A DNA stretch of 64,000 nt from Actinoplanes campanulatus (GCF_014647795.1 NZ_BMPW01000007.1:62001-126000); one strand, 5' to 3'. Numbered from the stretch's first letter, positions 1 to 9,434 are shown. The notes: generated by a model not told the origin, from the sequence alone. Made by a program: numbers and translations.

Positions 1-689
1 GCGGCGCGGGACAGCAGCATCAGCGACGGCATCCGGCGGTAGGCGGCCTTCCGGAGGCGGCCGTAGCGACGGTCGGGTTTGGGCAGTGTCCACGGCGCGG
101 TGCGCTGGAAGACGGTGACGTGGGCGGCGGTTCCGGCGATCGCGGGGACGAGCTGGATGGCGCTGGCGCCGGTGCCGACGACCGCGACCCGATTGCCCGC
201 GACCGGGACGCCGGGGGTCCAGTGTGCGGTGTGCACGGCGACGCCCGCGAAGCTCTCCGCGCCGGGCAGCGCCGGGATCGACGGTCGCGACAGTTGTCCT
301 ACCGCGGGGATCAGCACGTCCGCGCGTACCGAATCCCCATCGGAAAGAATGATCTCCCAGCCGTCGCCGGACCACGCGGCGGAAGCCACCTCGGCGCCGA
401 AGCGGACCCGCTCGGTGACGCCCCAGACGTCCGCGCAACGATGCAGATAGGCGAGGATCTCGTCGTGCGGCGGGTAGCGGCGCGACCAGTCCGGGTTCAG
501 CGCGCGGGAGTAGGAGTAGAGCGGCGCCGGCACGTCACAGGCGCACCCCGGGTAGGTGTTGTCGCGCCACACGCCGCCGGCCCGGTCCGCCTTCTCCAGC
601 AGGACGATGTCGTCGAAGCCGGCGCGGAGCAGCTCGGCGGCGACCGCCACCCCGCCGAACCCGGCGCCGACGATCGCGATGCGGGTCAT
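1..689 (-). CDS. Flavin-containing / Baeyer-Villiger-type monooxygenase, 3' part outside window
   Basis: About 229 N-terminal residues are visible and the rest lies beyond the window edge. The protein opens with a Rossmann FAD motif (GAGFGG) after MTRIAIV. It then has the GGVWRDNTYPGC segment typical of class B flavin monooxygenases, a second dinucleotide motif near GTGAS, and the FQRTAPW stretch common in Baeyer-Villiger enzymes. These proteins use NADPH and O2 to insert oxygen next to a ketone or at a soft heteroatom. The start overlaps the choD stop as ATGA, so the two genes are translationally coupled and probably act in one pathway. The steroid substrate is inferred from context only. 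Confidence 0.8.
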   Translation of the reverse strand, partial: MTRIAIVGAGFGGVAVAAELLRAGFDDIVLLEKADRAGGVWRDNTYPGCACDVPAPLYSYSRALNPDWSRRYPPHDEILAYLHRCADVWGVTERVRFGAEVASAAWSGDGWEIILSDGDSVRADVLIPAVGQLSRPSIPALPGAESFAGVAVHTAHWTPGVPVAGNRVAVVGTGASAIQLVPAIAGTAAHVTVFQRTAPWTLPKPDRRYGRLRKAAYRRMPSLMLLSRA

Positions 690-2356
690 GGCCGCCGTCC
701 GATGGTGAGCCGCAGCGCGGCGGGGGCGGACGCGGGCACCACGGGTTCGCGGGGCGCCACCGGTTCGACCGGCGCGAACCCGGACGACGGCCGCGGATCC
801 GGCTCGCCGGCGTTCGGCCACAGCGCGACCGCCCGCTCGGCCAGGGCGGTGATCGTCAGGGACGGGTTGACGCCCAGGTTGGCGGCCACCACCGACCCGT
901 CGATGACGTGCAGCCCGGGATGCCCGAAGAGGCGGTGGTACGGATCGACGACCCCCTGCGAGGGATCCGCGCCGATCGCGCAGCCGCCGATGAAGTGCCC
1001 GGTGACCGGCCGGCCCACCAGTTCGGTGTAGGAGCCGGTCGGCACCCCGTCCACTTCGGCGGCGACCCGGCGGGCCACGTCGTGCGCGGCCGGCACCCAC
1101 ACCGGGTTCGGCTCGCCGATGCCCGGCCGGCTGGTGATCCGCCGCCCGAACAGGCCCCGCCGGGTGTGCACGGTGATCGAGTTGTCCAGCGGCTGCATGG
1201 CCAGCAGCACCACGGTCTGGCTGGACCACTTCCGCGGGGAGAGGTAGAGCCGCATGTCCCGGCCCGCCTTCGCGATCGTCTTGACGGCCTGCCACCAGCG
1301 CGGGCGGCCCTCGTCGACCAGTGCCGTGGCGAGCAGCGCCAGCAGGTTGCTGCCGGGCCCGTACCGGACCGGTTCGACGTGGGTGACCGGGTCCGGGTGG
1401 ATCGAGGAGGTGATCGCGATCCCGTGACTGAAGTCGCGGTCCGTGCGGCGGGTGCGCGCTCCGAGGATCGATTCCGAGTTGGTACGGCTGAGCTCGCCCA
1501 GCCGTGGGGAGACGTCCGGCAGCAGTCCCCGGTCGCGCATCCGGTGCAGCAGGCGCTGGGTGCCGAGGGCGCCACCGGCGAAGACGACCTGCTCGGCGGT
1601 GAAGGTCCGCTTCGTGAGCCCGCCGGTGCGCCGGGTCTCCACCAGGTAGCCGCCGCCGTCGCGCGGGCGCACCGCACGGACCGTGGTGAGCGGGTGCACC
1701 TCGGCGCCGGCCCGCTCGGCGAGGTAGAGGTAGTTCTTGACCAGGGTGTTCTTGGCGTTGCCCCGGCAGCCGGTCATGCACGACCCGCACAGGGTGCAGG
1801 TGCGGCGGTCCGGTCCCGCACCGCCGAAGAACGGATCTGCCACCGGAACGCCCGGCTCGTCCCCGAACAGCACGCCGACCGGGGTGTGCCGGTAGGTGTG
1901 GCCCACACCCATGTCGTCGGCGACCGCGCGCAGGGCCCGGTCGGAGGCCGTCTCGACCGGGTTCACGGTCACCCCGAGCATGCGTTTCGCCTGCTCGTAG
2001 TAGGGGGCCAGCTCGGACTTCCAGTCGGCGATGCCGGACCACTGCGGGTCGGCGTAGAAGGCGTCGGGCGGCTCGTAGAGGGTGTTGGCGTAGCCCAGGG
2101 AGCCACCGCCGACCCCGGCGCCCGACATGATCATCACGTCCCGGAGCAGCGTGAGCCGCAGGATGCCGTAGCAGCCGAACGCGGGCGCGTAGAGGTAGTC
2201 GCGCAGCCGCCAGGACGTCTTGGCGAACTGTTCGTCGGTGAACCGGCGGCCGGCCTCGAGGACGCCGACGCGGTAGCCCTTCTCGGTGAGACGCAGCGCG
2301 GTCACGCTGCCACCGAAGCCGGAGCCGATGACGAGGACGTCGTAGTCGTACGACAT
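686..2356 (-). CDS. choD: GMC-family cholesterol oxidase ChoD homologue
   Basis: A 556-residue GMC oxidoreductase that begins with the FAD-binding motif GSGFGGS. A cysteine-rich stretch (CTLCGSCMTGC, about residue 185) and a C-terminal NPSLTI segment follow. From memory it aligns along its whole length with M. tuberculosis ChoD (Rv3409c), including AGAGVGGGS and LDNSIT. The expected reaction is oxidation and isomerisation of cholesterol to cholest-4-en-3-one with release of H2O2, although the activity of the mycobacterial relative is debated. No secretion signal is seen, so it should be cytoplasmic. It is the promoter-proximal gene of a pair with the downstream monooxygenase. Confidence 0.85.
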   Translation of the reverse strand: MSYDYDVLVIGSGFGGSVTALRLTEKGYRVGVLEAGRRFTDEQFAKTSWRLRDYLYAPAFGCYGILRLTLLRDVMIMSGAGVGGGSLGYANTLYEPPDAFYADPQWSGIADWKSELAPYYEQAKRMLGVTVNPVETASDRALRAVADDMGVGHTYRHTPVGVLFGDEPGVPVADPFFGGAGPDRRTCTLCGSCMTGCRGNAKNTLVKNYLYLAERAGAEVHPLTTVRAVRPRDGGGYLVETRRTGGLTKRTFTAEQVVFAGGALGTQRLLHRMRDRGLLPDVSPRLGELSRTNSESILGARTRRTDRDFSHGIAITSSIHPDPVTHVEPVRYGPGSNLLALLATALVDEGRPRWWQAVKTIAKAGRDMRLYLSPRKWSSQTVVLLAMQPLDNSITVHTRRGLFGRRITSRPGIGEPNPVWVPAAHDVARRVAAEVDGVPTGSYTELVGRPVTGHFIGGCAIGADPSQGVVDPYHRLFGHPGLHVIDGSVVAANLGVNPSLTITALAERAVALWPNAGEPDPRPSSGFAPVEPVAPREPVVPASAPAALRLTIGRRP

Positions 2357-2390
2357 CGCCGTACCATCACACCCTTATTGGCAACATGTC

Positions 2391-2404
2391 AACAACTGGT
2401 TTCG
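2391..2404. promoter_or_regulatory. Weak KstR-like site between choD and hydrolase
   Basis: The sequence AACAACTGGTTTCG contains the palindromic core AACTGGTT in the AACnnGTT spacing of the KstR motif, but the outer T and A are missing. It lies about 35 bp upstream of choD, in the divergent region. It is weaker than the other sites in this window. Confidence 0.3.
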
Positions 2405-2464
2405 GTCTTGGCTCGCACCGCGAATCACCTTCCGGTCCTCTCTCACCGGTGGAAGGCTGGCCCC

Positions 2465-2545
2465 ATGAGCGAGCTTGCGAGCGAATCATCAGGCTCAGTC
2501 ATGAGGTCATTGCGACGCCGGAGCGCAGCGGAGGTGGCGGAATGA
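2465..2545 (+). repeat. MIRU-like 77-bp coupling element, copy 1, encoding a 26-codon peptide
   Basis: This is the first copy of a repeated element. It starts ATGAGCGAGCTTGCGAGCGA and encodes 26 residues (MSELASES at the start, RSAAEVA near the end). The stop codon overlaps the next gene's start as ATGA. The element carries GGAGG about 7 bases before that start, so it brings its own Shine-Dalgarno. No gene lies directly upstream on this strand; a GGAAGG about 8 bases before the small ATG could start the leader peptide. Near-identical copies are at 11025-11105 and 19613-19693, and a shortened one at 22939-22986. Confidence 0.85.
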
Positions 2546-3336
2546 CCGAGCTGTCCTATGATCGCGGCGGATCCGGCCCGCCGCTTGTGCTCATCCACGG
2601 CCTGGGCAGCCACCGCCAGGTCTGGTCCCCCATCCTCGACGCGGTCGCCGAGCACCACGACGTGATCGCCGTCGACCTGCCCGGCTTCGGCGCCTCCCCG
2701 TCCTGGGCTCTCTCCGGAGGCCCGCTCCCCGGATCGGTCGCGCACCTCGCCGACCTGCTGGAGGCGTTCCTGGCCCGGCTCGGCGTGGACACCCCGGCGG
2801 TCGCCGGCAACTCGCTGGGCGGCGGCATCGCCCTGGAACTCGGCCGCCGCGGCCACGCCCGCGCGGTGACCGCCTTCGCCCCGATCGGTTTCTGGACCCG
2901 GGCGGAACGCCGCTGGTGCCAGACCGCCGTCACCGCCGCCCGCGCCACCGCCACGCGCCTGGACGGCTCCCTCCCGCGCATCATGGCGTCATCGGTGGGC
3001 CGGTCCGCGTTCTGCTCGCTCTTCTACGCCCATCCCGGCCGCCTCGACCCGGCCGAGTGCGTCGGCTCGGCCCGCGCCCTGGTCGCCGCGCCCGGCTTCG
3101 CCGAGGCCCGCGACGCCTTCACCCACCTTCACCCGTGGTCCTTCGCCGAGGCGGGCGCACTCCCCCGCATCCCGGTCACCATCGCCTGGGGTACGCGGGA
3201 CGCGATCCTCCCCCACCACCAGTCGCGCCGGGCCCGCACCATCCTCCCGACCGCCCGCCACGTGACCCTGCCGAGCGCCGGCCACCTCCCGTTCTCCGAC
3301 GCCCCCACCCGCTGCGCCGCCCTCCTCACCCCCTGA
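2542..3336 (+). CDS. Alpha/beta-fold hydrolase
   Basis: A 264-residue alpha/beta hydrolase. The oxyanion region LIHGLGSH is near residue 20, the nucleophile elbow GNSLGGG is near residue 90, and a late AGHLPFSD supplies the catalytic histidine. The ATG at 2542 was chosen because it overlaps the stop of the upstream repeat-encoded peptide and has GGAGG in front of it; a longer in-frame reading would run back through the repeat. It resembles HsaD-type and lipase-like hydrolases generally, and nothing visible fixes the substrate. It diverges from choD and may share its control region. Confidence 0.75.
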   Translation: MTELSYDRGGSGPPLVLIHGLGSHRQVWSPILDAVAEHHDVIAVDLPGFGASPSWALSGGPLPGSVAHLADLLEAFLARLGVDTPAVAGNSLGGGIALELGRRGHARAVTAFAPIGFWTRAERRWCQTAVTAARATATRLDGSLPRIMASSVGRSAFCSLFYAHPGRLDPAECVGSARALVAAPGFAEARDAFTHLHPWSFAEAGALPRIPVTIAWGTRDAILPHHQSRRARTILPTARHVTLPSAGHLPFSDAPTRCAALLTP

Positions 3337-3762
3337 CCCGGCCGCCGCTCCGGTGGTCGCGCCCTCGCCGCCGGCGTCCCGCTGATCGACGCGTGGGCCC
3401 GGCAGAGGTGGACGCACACGGTTAGGTGGGCTTGGCGAAGGTGGACGCACACGCAGGGCCCAGCGTGCGCGGAGGCCGACGTCATAGGGCGGGTGGGCGA
3501 ACACGCACCCGCGAGTGTGTGCGCCCACCGTCAGGGAACCGCGAGTCAGGACGATCTCAGCTGGACCACCGATCTAACTCGAAAGTAGACCTACTTCCTC
3601 CCGATTAGGGCCGCTTCGCGCAGCGGAGCGGCAGGGACTCAGCCCGGCGGGCGCGGCACAGGCTCGACCCGGCAGGTGATCGCGGGGCTCGGCGGGGCGG
3701 AGTCGTTGCGGTTGGCCGGCGGCGCACCGCGTACCGGAAAGCGAAACGGCCTGGAGGACCGC
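3337..3762. other. Gene-free intergenic stretch with short direct repeats
   Basis: No supported gene. The 15-mer AGGTGGACGCACACG occurs at 3406-3420 and 3439-3453. A related inverted form (GTGTGTGCGCCCACC) lies around 3515. The stretch AGCCCGGCGGGCGCGGCA near 3640-3660 recurs near 57533, so this is partly dispersed repeat DNA. It separates the converging hydrolase and cyp125 genes. Confidence 0.5.
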
Positions 3763-4989
3763 TCAGCGATAGCGAACCGGAAGGTGTTTGATGCCGTTGA
3801 TCCAGCCGGAGCGGAGGCGCTGAGCGGGACCGGCGAGGGTGATGCCGGGCATGTGGTCGGCGAGGGCGTTGAAGATGAGGTCGATCTCCAGGCGGGCGAG
3901 GTTGGCGCCCAGGCAGAAGTGGGCGCCGCTGCCGCCGAAGCCCAGGTGCGGGTTGGGGCTGCGGGTGATGTCGAAGGTGTGCGGCGCGGCGAAGACGTCG
4001 TCGTCGTAGTTGGCGGAGCCGTAGAACATGGCGACCCGCTGGCCGGTCCGGATCGGGACGTCGGCGAGGACCGTGTCGTGCAGGGCGGTGCGCTGGAAGG
4101 CGTTGATCGGGCTGCCCCAGCGGACGAACTCGTCGACGGCGGTACGCGGGCGGGTCTCCTTGTAGAGATCCCACTGTGCGGGGTTGGACAGCAGCGCGAG
4201 CATGCCGTGGGAGATCGCGTTGCGGGTGGTCTCGTTGCCGGCGACGGCGAGCATCAGCACGAAGAACCCGAATTCGTCGACGGACAGGTGTGAGCCGTCG
4301 ATCTCGGCCTTGACCAGGGTGGTGACGATGTCGTCGCGGGGGCAGGACTGGCGTTCGTCGGCCATCTGCATGGCGTAGCCGAGCAGGCCCATCGCCGATT
4401 CCATCGGGTCGGCGCCGCTGAACTCGGGGTCGTCGTAGCCGATCATCGAGTTGGACCATTCGAAGACGTTGCGGCGGTCCTCCTGCGGGACGCCGAGCAG
4501 TTCGGCGATGGCCTGCAACGGCAGTTCGCAGGCGATCTCGGTGACGAAGTCGCCGAGGTCGCCGGTGGCGAGCGCGGTGTGGACGATCCGTTCGGCGCGG
4601 GTCTGGAGGGCGGCGCGCAGGCTGTTGACGGCGCGCGGGGTGAAGCCGCGGGAGACGATCGCGCGCTGTTTGGTGTGCTGCGGCGGGTCCATGTTGAGCA
4701 GGACGGCCTGCTGCATCTCGATCCGGTCGCGGGTCATGTCCGGCTGGAAGCGGACGATCGCGGTGTTCTCCCGGCTGGAGTAGGTGTCGCTGTCGCGGGA
4801 CACGGTCATCACGTCGGTGTGCCGGGTGACCGCCCAGTACCCCTCGTCGTCGAATCCGGCGCTGCCGCGCGGCTGCGGGATCCAGCAGACCGGGTCGGTG
4901 CGGCGCAGTTCGGCGAACTCGGCGTGCGGTATGCCGTGCAGGTAGATGTCCGGATCGGTGGGGTCGATGCGGGTGCGCGGCTCGGCCAC
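3763..4989 (-). CDS. cyp125: Cytochrome P450 CYP125, steroid C26-monooxygenase
   Basis: A 408-residue P450. It has the I-helix motif AVAGNETTRN, an ExxR region, and the haem-ligand signature FGGSGAHFCLG. Long stretches match M. tuberculosis CYP125A1 as remembered (GFTPRAVNSL, CELPLQAIAELLGVPQEDR, LRSGWINGIKH). CYP125 hydroxylates and oxidises the terminal side-chain carbon of cholesterol or cholestenone, which starts beta-oxidation of the side chain. The GTG at 4989 was chosen because GGAGGA lies 6 bases upstream. A KstR-type site sits 12 bases before the start, and the gene diverges from fadA5. In mycobacteria cyp125 heads the igr operon; here it is separated from it. Confidence 0.93.
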   Translation of the reverse strand: MAEPRTRIDPTDPDIYLHGIPHAEFAELRRTDPVCWIPQPRGSAGFDDEGYWAVTRHTDVMTVSRDSDTYSSRENTAIVRFQPDMTRDRIEMQQAVLLNMDPPQHTKQRAIVSRGFTPRAVNSLRAALQTRAERIVHTALATGDLGDFVTEIACELPLQAIAELLGVPQEDRRNVFEWSNSMIGYDDPEFSGADPMESAMGLLGYAMQMADERQSCPRDDIVTTLVKAEIDGSHLSVDEFGFFVLMLAVAGNETTRNAISHGMLALLSNPAQWDLYKETRPRTAVDEFVRWGSPINAFQRTALHDTVLADVPIRTGQRVAMFYGSANYDDDVFAAPHTFDITRSPNPHLGFGGSGAHFCLGANLARLEIDLIFNALADHMPGITLAGPAQRLRSGWINGIKHLPVRYR

Positions 4990-5001
4990 GGCTCCTCCTA
5001 C

Positions 5002-5015
5002 GGCAACAAGTTCTA
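5002..5015. promoter_or_regulatory. KstR-type operator, cyp125 side
   Basis: GGCAACAAGTTCTA (TAGAACTTGTTGCC on the minus strand) matches the KstR core AACnnGTT plus one outer arm. It lies 12 bases upstream of the cyp125 GTG, where repressor binding would block the promoter. Confidence 0.65.
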
Positions 5016-5057
5016 CCGATTCAAACATGGCAACAGAGAGATTTGGTAGGTTCAATC

Positions 5058-5071
5058 GAGAACACGTTCTA
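5058..5071. promoter_or_regulatory. KstR-type operator, fadA5 side
   Basis: GAGAACACGTTCTA matches TnnAACnnGTTnnA except for the first base. It lies directly before the fadA5 Shine-Dalgarno (GGAGG, 5075-5079). With the site at 5002-5015 it gives each of the two divergent genes its own box. Confidence 0.8.
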
Positions 5072-5072
5072 G

Positions 5073-6182
<1,110 letters not shown>

Positions 6183-6194
6183 AGGAGCACTGTC

Positions 6195-6362
6195 ATGGTT
6201 CCGTTCCGGTTCATGCTGCTGAGCGCGGTGGTCGCGGCCGTGCTCGCCGCCATCGGCGTCACCGCGGTGATGGCCGCCATCAACCCGAGCGCGACCGAGG
6301 TCGCGACGAACATCGCCGACAACGATCCCGCCACCCCGCCCGATTTCTACGGCACGCGATAA
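6195..6362 (+). CDS. DUF2613-like small exported or membrane protein, 55 aa
   Basis: A 55-codon gene starting ATG with GAGGAG 7 bases upstream. It has a hydrophobic segment of about 25 residues (MLLSAVVAAVLAAIGVTAVMA) near the N-terminus, then a short polar tail ending YGTR. Size, one helix and the YGxR ending fit the DUF2613 family of tiny actinobacterial exported proteins of unknown function. It lies 12 bases after fadA5 and should be read from the same KstR-controlled transcript. Family assignment is from memory of the pattern. Confidence 0.65.
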   Translation: MVPFRFMLLSAVVAAVLAAIGVTAVMAAINPSATEVATNIADNDPATPPDFYGTR

Positions 6363-6396
6363 AGATCAAAACCGGGCGGGGGTACGGGGAGAGCGC

Positions 6397-7449
6397 TCAG
6401 CCCTGCGGAACGGGCGTCGGCAGCGGCCGGCTGTTGTCCGGCGCCCGGTGCCCGCCGCGCGGTCCGGCGCCCCGGGACAGCAGCACACCGGCGACGATCA
6501 GCAGCAGGCCGAGGACGGCGAGCCCGATCGGGACGTACCGGCCGAGCATGAGCAGCAGGTCGCGCCCGTTCTCGGCCTCGGCCCCGACGGCGTCCATGGT
6601 GGCCTGGTCGTATTGCAGGTCGGCGTCGAAGATGACGACCGGGGCGCCGACGTCCGGCACGAGTTCCCGGTGCTGCTGTTCGCGGTACCCGACGATGGCG
6701 CCGGTCATCGGCTCGACCCAGAGGGTGCGGGTGGCCCGGTAGGAGATGGTGCCGGTGGTGGCGCCGGGAGCCAGGAACCCGAGCAGCCCGGCCAGGGTCT
6801 GCGGGTCCATCTCGGCCTCCTGTTCGGGCACCTGCTGCTGGAAGCGGTAGGTGGGCAGCCCGTTGAACTCTTCCTCGGCCTGGTAGTCGATGGGCAGCGC
6901 CTCGCCCAGGGTGGAGTCCCAGTACTGGTACGTGCGCTTCTCGGTGCCGAACGGGAAGAGGTAGAGCTGGCCCTCGAACTGCACGTTGCCGGGGGTGCAT
7001 CCGACGCCGGTGGCCGGGTCGGCCTTCTCCTCGAGGTGGCACTGCCCGGCCCAGGGCACCGCCTCGCCGGTGGTGCGGTCGAGTGCGACCCGGCTCTCCG
7101 AACTGTTGATCATCTCGTCGGTGTCGGCCCGCCGGGTGGAGTGGTACACGTTCCAGACCAGGGTCTCGCCGGCCCGCTCGCCGGGGATCTCGGCGGCCGC
7201 CTCGAAGTCGGGTTTGATGCCGGTGGTGGAACGCAGGCCGGCGTGCTCCACGGCCACCTGCGGCGCCCCGTCCGGCAACGTCTTGACCTGCACGAAAGAC
7301 GCATTGGCCGCCTCCACCACCACGTCCGGCGGCTCCAGGTCGAGCGGCACCTTCTCCTGCGAGGGCACGATGATCCAGACCAGGGCCATCGCGAGCAGGA
7401 GACTGAGGATGCCGAGTCCGAACAGGGCCGCGCCGGTGATCCGCCGCAT
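6397..7449 (-). CDS. DUF3068 (PorA-family-like) membrane-anchored protein under a KstR box
   Basis: A 350-residue protein with an N-terminal transmembrane segment (ALFGLGILSLLLAMALVWIIV) and a C-terminal one (IGLAVLGLLLIVAGVLL) around a large extracytoplasmic domain. The pattern matches the actinobacterial DUF3068 family, some members of which are annotated as porin PorA-like; function is not established. The ATG at 7449 was chosen over one 18 bases upstream because GGGAGA precedes it. A full KstR-motif site lies 23 bases upstream, so it is a candidate steroid-regulon envelope protein, perhaps in uptake. That role is inference. Confidence 0.75.
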   Translation of the reverse strand: MRRITGAALFGLGILSLLLAMALVWIIVPSQEKVPLDLEPPDVVVEAANASFVQVKTLPDGAPQVAVEHAGLRSTTGIKPDFEAAAEIPGERAGETLVWNVYHSTRRADTDEMINSSESRVALDRTTGEAVPWAGQCHLEEKADPATGVGCTPGNVQFEGQLYLFPFGTEKRTYQYWDSTLGEALPIDYQAEEEFNGLPTYRFQQQVPEQEAEMDPQTLAGLLGFLAPGATTGTISYRATRTLWVEPMTGAIVGYREQQHRELVPDVGAPVVIFDADLQYDQATMDAVGAEAENGRDLLLMLGRYVPIGLAVLGLLLIVAGVLLSRGAGPRGGHRAPDNSRPLPTPVPQG

Positions 7450-7471
7450 CGCGGTCTCCCTTCGCAAAAAA

Positions 7472-7485
7472 TAGAACGCGTTACA
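7472..7485. promoter_or_regulatory. KstR operator upstream of DUF3068 gene
   Basis: TAGAACGCGTTACA fits TnnAACnnGTTnnA at every fixed position. It lies 23 bases before the DUF3068 start, and the gene upstream ends at 7525, so it serves only this gene. Confidence 0.8.
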
Positions 7486-7524
7486 ATCTACTGCTCCGTA
7501 ACATCGAAGGAAACCCCCGGTGTC

Positions 7525-8295
7525 TCAGGCGTGCTGGCTGCTCACCGAGATGACCTCGCCGGTCAGATAGGAGGCGTAGTCGCTGGCGAGGAAGGCGATC
7601 ACGGTGGCCACCTCCCACGGCTGCGCGGCCCGCCCGAAGGCCTCCCGCCCGGCCAGTTCGGCCAGCTCGGTCTCACTGATCACCCGGCTCAGGTACGGGT
7701 GGGCGGCCAGGCTCGGCGCGACCGCGTTGACCCGGATGCCGTGCCCGGCCACGTCCAGGGCGGTGCACCGGGTGAACGCCATCACCCCGGCCTTCGCGGC
7801 GGCGTAGTGCGCCTGCCCGGCCTGGGCCCGCCAGCCGAGCACCGACGCGTTGTTGACCACCGCACCGCCGCCGCCCTGCGCGATCATCTGGCGCAACGCC
7901 GCCCGGGTGCAGCGGAACGTGCCGGTCAGGGTGACGTCCAGAACCCGGTGCCACTCGTCGTCGGACATCTGGGGAACCGGCCGGTTCCCACCCAGTCCGG
8001 CGTTGTTGACCAGCACGTCGATCCGGCCGTACCGGGACACCGCGCCACCGATCAGCCGCCCCACCCCGGCCTCGTCGGTGACGTCGCAGGGGATCGCCCA
8101 CACCCGGCCCGGATGCAGGTCGGAGAGCTTGTCGCGGGTTTCGCCGAGGCGGCGCTCGTGGCTGTCGCCGAGCACCACCCGGGCCCCCTCGTCCAGGCAG
8201 CGCCGGGCCACCGCCGACCCGATGCCGGCGCCGGCCGCCGCGGTCACCACGACGACCTTGCCCAGTAGCAGACCGCGCCCGGTCGGCCCGGTCAT
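7525..8295 (-). CDS. ipdF: Short-chain dehydrogenase, IpdF-like
   Basis: A 256-residue classical SDR. It has a glycine-rich cofactor motif (AAAGAGIGSA, near residue 20), NNAG near residue 92, a catalytic serine (NNASVLGW) and YxxxK (YAAAK). Position next to fadE30 and fadD3, in the same order as M. tuberculosis Rv3559c-fadE30-fadD3, points to IpdF. IpdF acts on the 5-hydroxy group of methylhexahydroindanedione-propionyl-CoA intermediates in ring C/D degradation. Its ATG overlaps the fadE30 stop as ATGA. SDRs are hard to tell apart by sequence alone, so the symbol rests partly on synteny. Confidence 0.8.
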   Translation of the reverse strand: MTGPTGRGLLLGKVVVVTAAAGAGIGSAVARRCLDEGARVVLGDSHERRLGETRDKLSDLHPGRVWAIPCDVTDEAGVGRLIGGAVSRYGRIDVLVNNAGLGGNRPVPQMSDDEWHRVLDVTLTGTFRCTRAALRQMIAQGGGGAVVNNASVLGWRAQAGQAHYAAAKAGVMAFTRCTALDVAGHGIRVNAVAPSLAAHPYLSRVISETELAELAGREAFGRAAQPWEVATVIAFLASDYASYLTGEVISVSSQHA

Positions 8296-9434
8296 CCCCG
8301 GGCCTGACGGGGCAGCCCGAGCACCCGCTCGGCCACGATGCCGCGCTGAATCTCGTTGGACCCGCCGTAGATGGTGTCGGCCCGGCTGAACAGGAAGTAC
8401 CGCTGCCAGCGCTCGGTCGCCTCCGGTCCCGCGTCACCGGCGGCCAGCACGTCCATGGCCAGGTCGCCGAGCCCCTGCCGCCAGCGGGTCCAGAGCAGTT
8501 TGATCACCGAGGAGCCGGCCGGCAGGTCCTCGGTGAGGCTGCGCAGCGTGTGCGCGCGCAGCACCGACAGGTCGATCCAGGCGCGGGTGAGCCGGTCGCG
8601 CAGGGCCGGGTCGGTGGTGGCGCCGGTCCGCCGGGCCACCGCGACCAGGTCGTCCAGATCCCGTTGGAAGCCGACCTGCTGGCCGACGGTGGCCGCGCCC
8701 CGCTCGAAGGCGAGGGTGGCCATCGCGACCCGCCAGCCCTGACCCGGCTCACCGACGACCAGGCCCGCCTCGGTGGTGGCGTCGTCGAAGAACACCTCGT
8801 TGAACTCGCTGTCCCCGGTGAGCTGCCGGATCGGCCGGACCGTTATGCCGGGCTGCCGCATCGGCACGAGCAGGTAGGACAGACCGGCGTGACGCGGGCC
8901 GCCGGGAGGCGCCGGCTCGGTGCGGGCCAGCACGAAACACCAGTCGGCCACGTGCGCCAGCGAGGTCCACACCTTCTGGCCGGTCAGCACCCACCGGTCG
9001 CCGTCGAGCCGGGCCCGGGTGGTGACGCCGGCCAGGTCGGAACCGGCGCCCGGCTCCGAGTAGCCCTGGCACCACAGCTGATCGACGGCGGCGATCGCGG
9101 GCAGGAACCGGTCGCGTTGCCGGGGTGTGCCGAGGGCGATCAGGGTCGGGCCGACCATGGTGGTGCCGATGTGGTCGACGCGACTCGGGGCGCCGGCTCT
9201 CGCGTACTCCTCATGGAAGATCACCTGCCGCTGGAGCGGCGCGCCGCGCCCACCGTGCGCCACCGGCCAGGCCAGCGTGGTCCACCCGGCCGCGGCGAGC
9301 CGCCGGGCGAAGGCCAGGCGCTGCGGGAAGGCCTCGTTCTCCCGGCCCGGGCCACCGGCGCCGCGCAGCTCATCGGTCAGATTCGCGGCCAGCCAGTCCC
9401 GGATCTCGTGCCGGAACGCATCGTCGTCGGTCAC
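8292..9434 (-). CDS. fadE30: Acyl-CoA dehydrogenase FadE30
   Basis: A 380-residue acyl-CoA dehydrogenase matching M. tuberculosis FadE30 in many blocks (LWCQGYSEPGAGSDLA, WVLTGQKVWTSLAH, YLLVPM, ADTIYGGSNEIQR). FadE30 is linked to oxidation of 5-OH-HIP-CoA, an early step of ring C/D breakdown. The GTG at 9434 has GGAGG about 8 bases upstream. It diverges from fadD3 across a KstR2-type operator and is coupled to the downstream SDR by an ATGA overlap. The usual internal glutamate base is not expected in this subfamily at the canonical place. Confidence 0.9.
   Translation of the reverse strand: MTDDDAFRHEIRDWLAANLTDELRGAGGPGRENEAFPQRLAFARRLAAAGWTTLAWPVAHGGRGAPLQRQVIFHEEYARAGAPSRVDHIGTTMVGPTLIALGTPRQRDRFLPAIAAVDQLWCQGYSEPGAGSDLAGVTTRARLDGDRWVLTGQKVWTSLAHVADWCFVLARTEPAPPGGPRHAGLSYLLVPMRQPGITVRPIRQLTGDSEFNEVFFDDATTEAGLVVGEPGQGWRVAMATLAFERGAATVGQQVGFQRDLDDLVAVARRTGATTDPALRDRLTRAWIDLSVLRAHTLRSLTEDLPAGSSVIKLLWTRWRQGLGDLAMDVLAAGDAGPEATERWQRYFLFSRADTIYGGSNEIQRGIVAERVLGLPRQARG

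Noticed and set aside
908-2545. Long plus-strand open frame opposite choD, running into the repeat element
   Set aside because: It is the antisense shadow of choD; protein is R/G/V-rich without domains. Only its last 27 codons coincide with the real repeat-encoded peptide.
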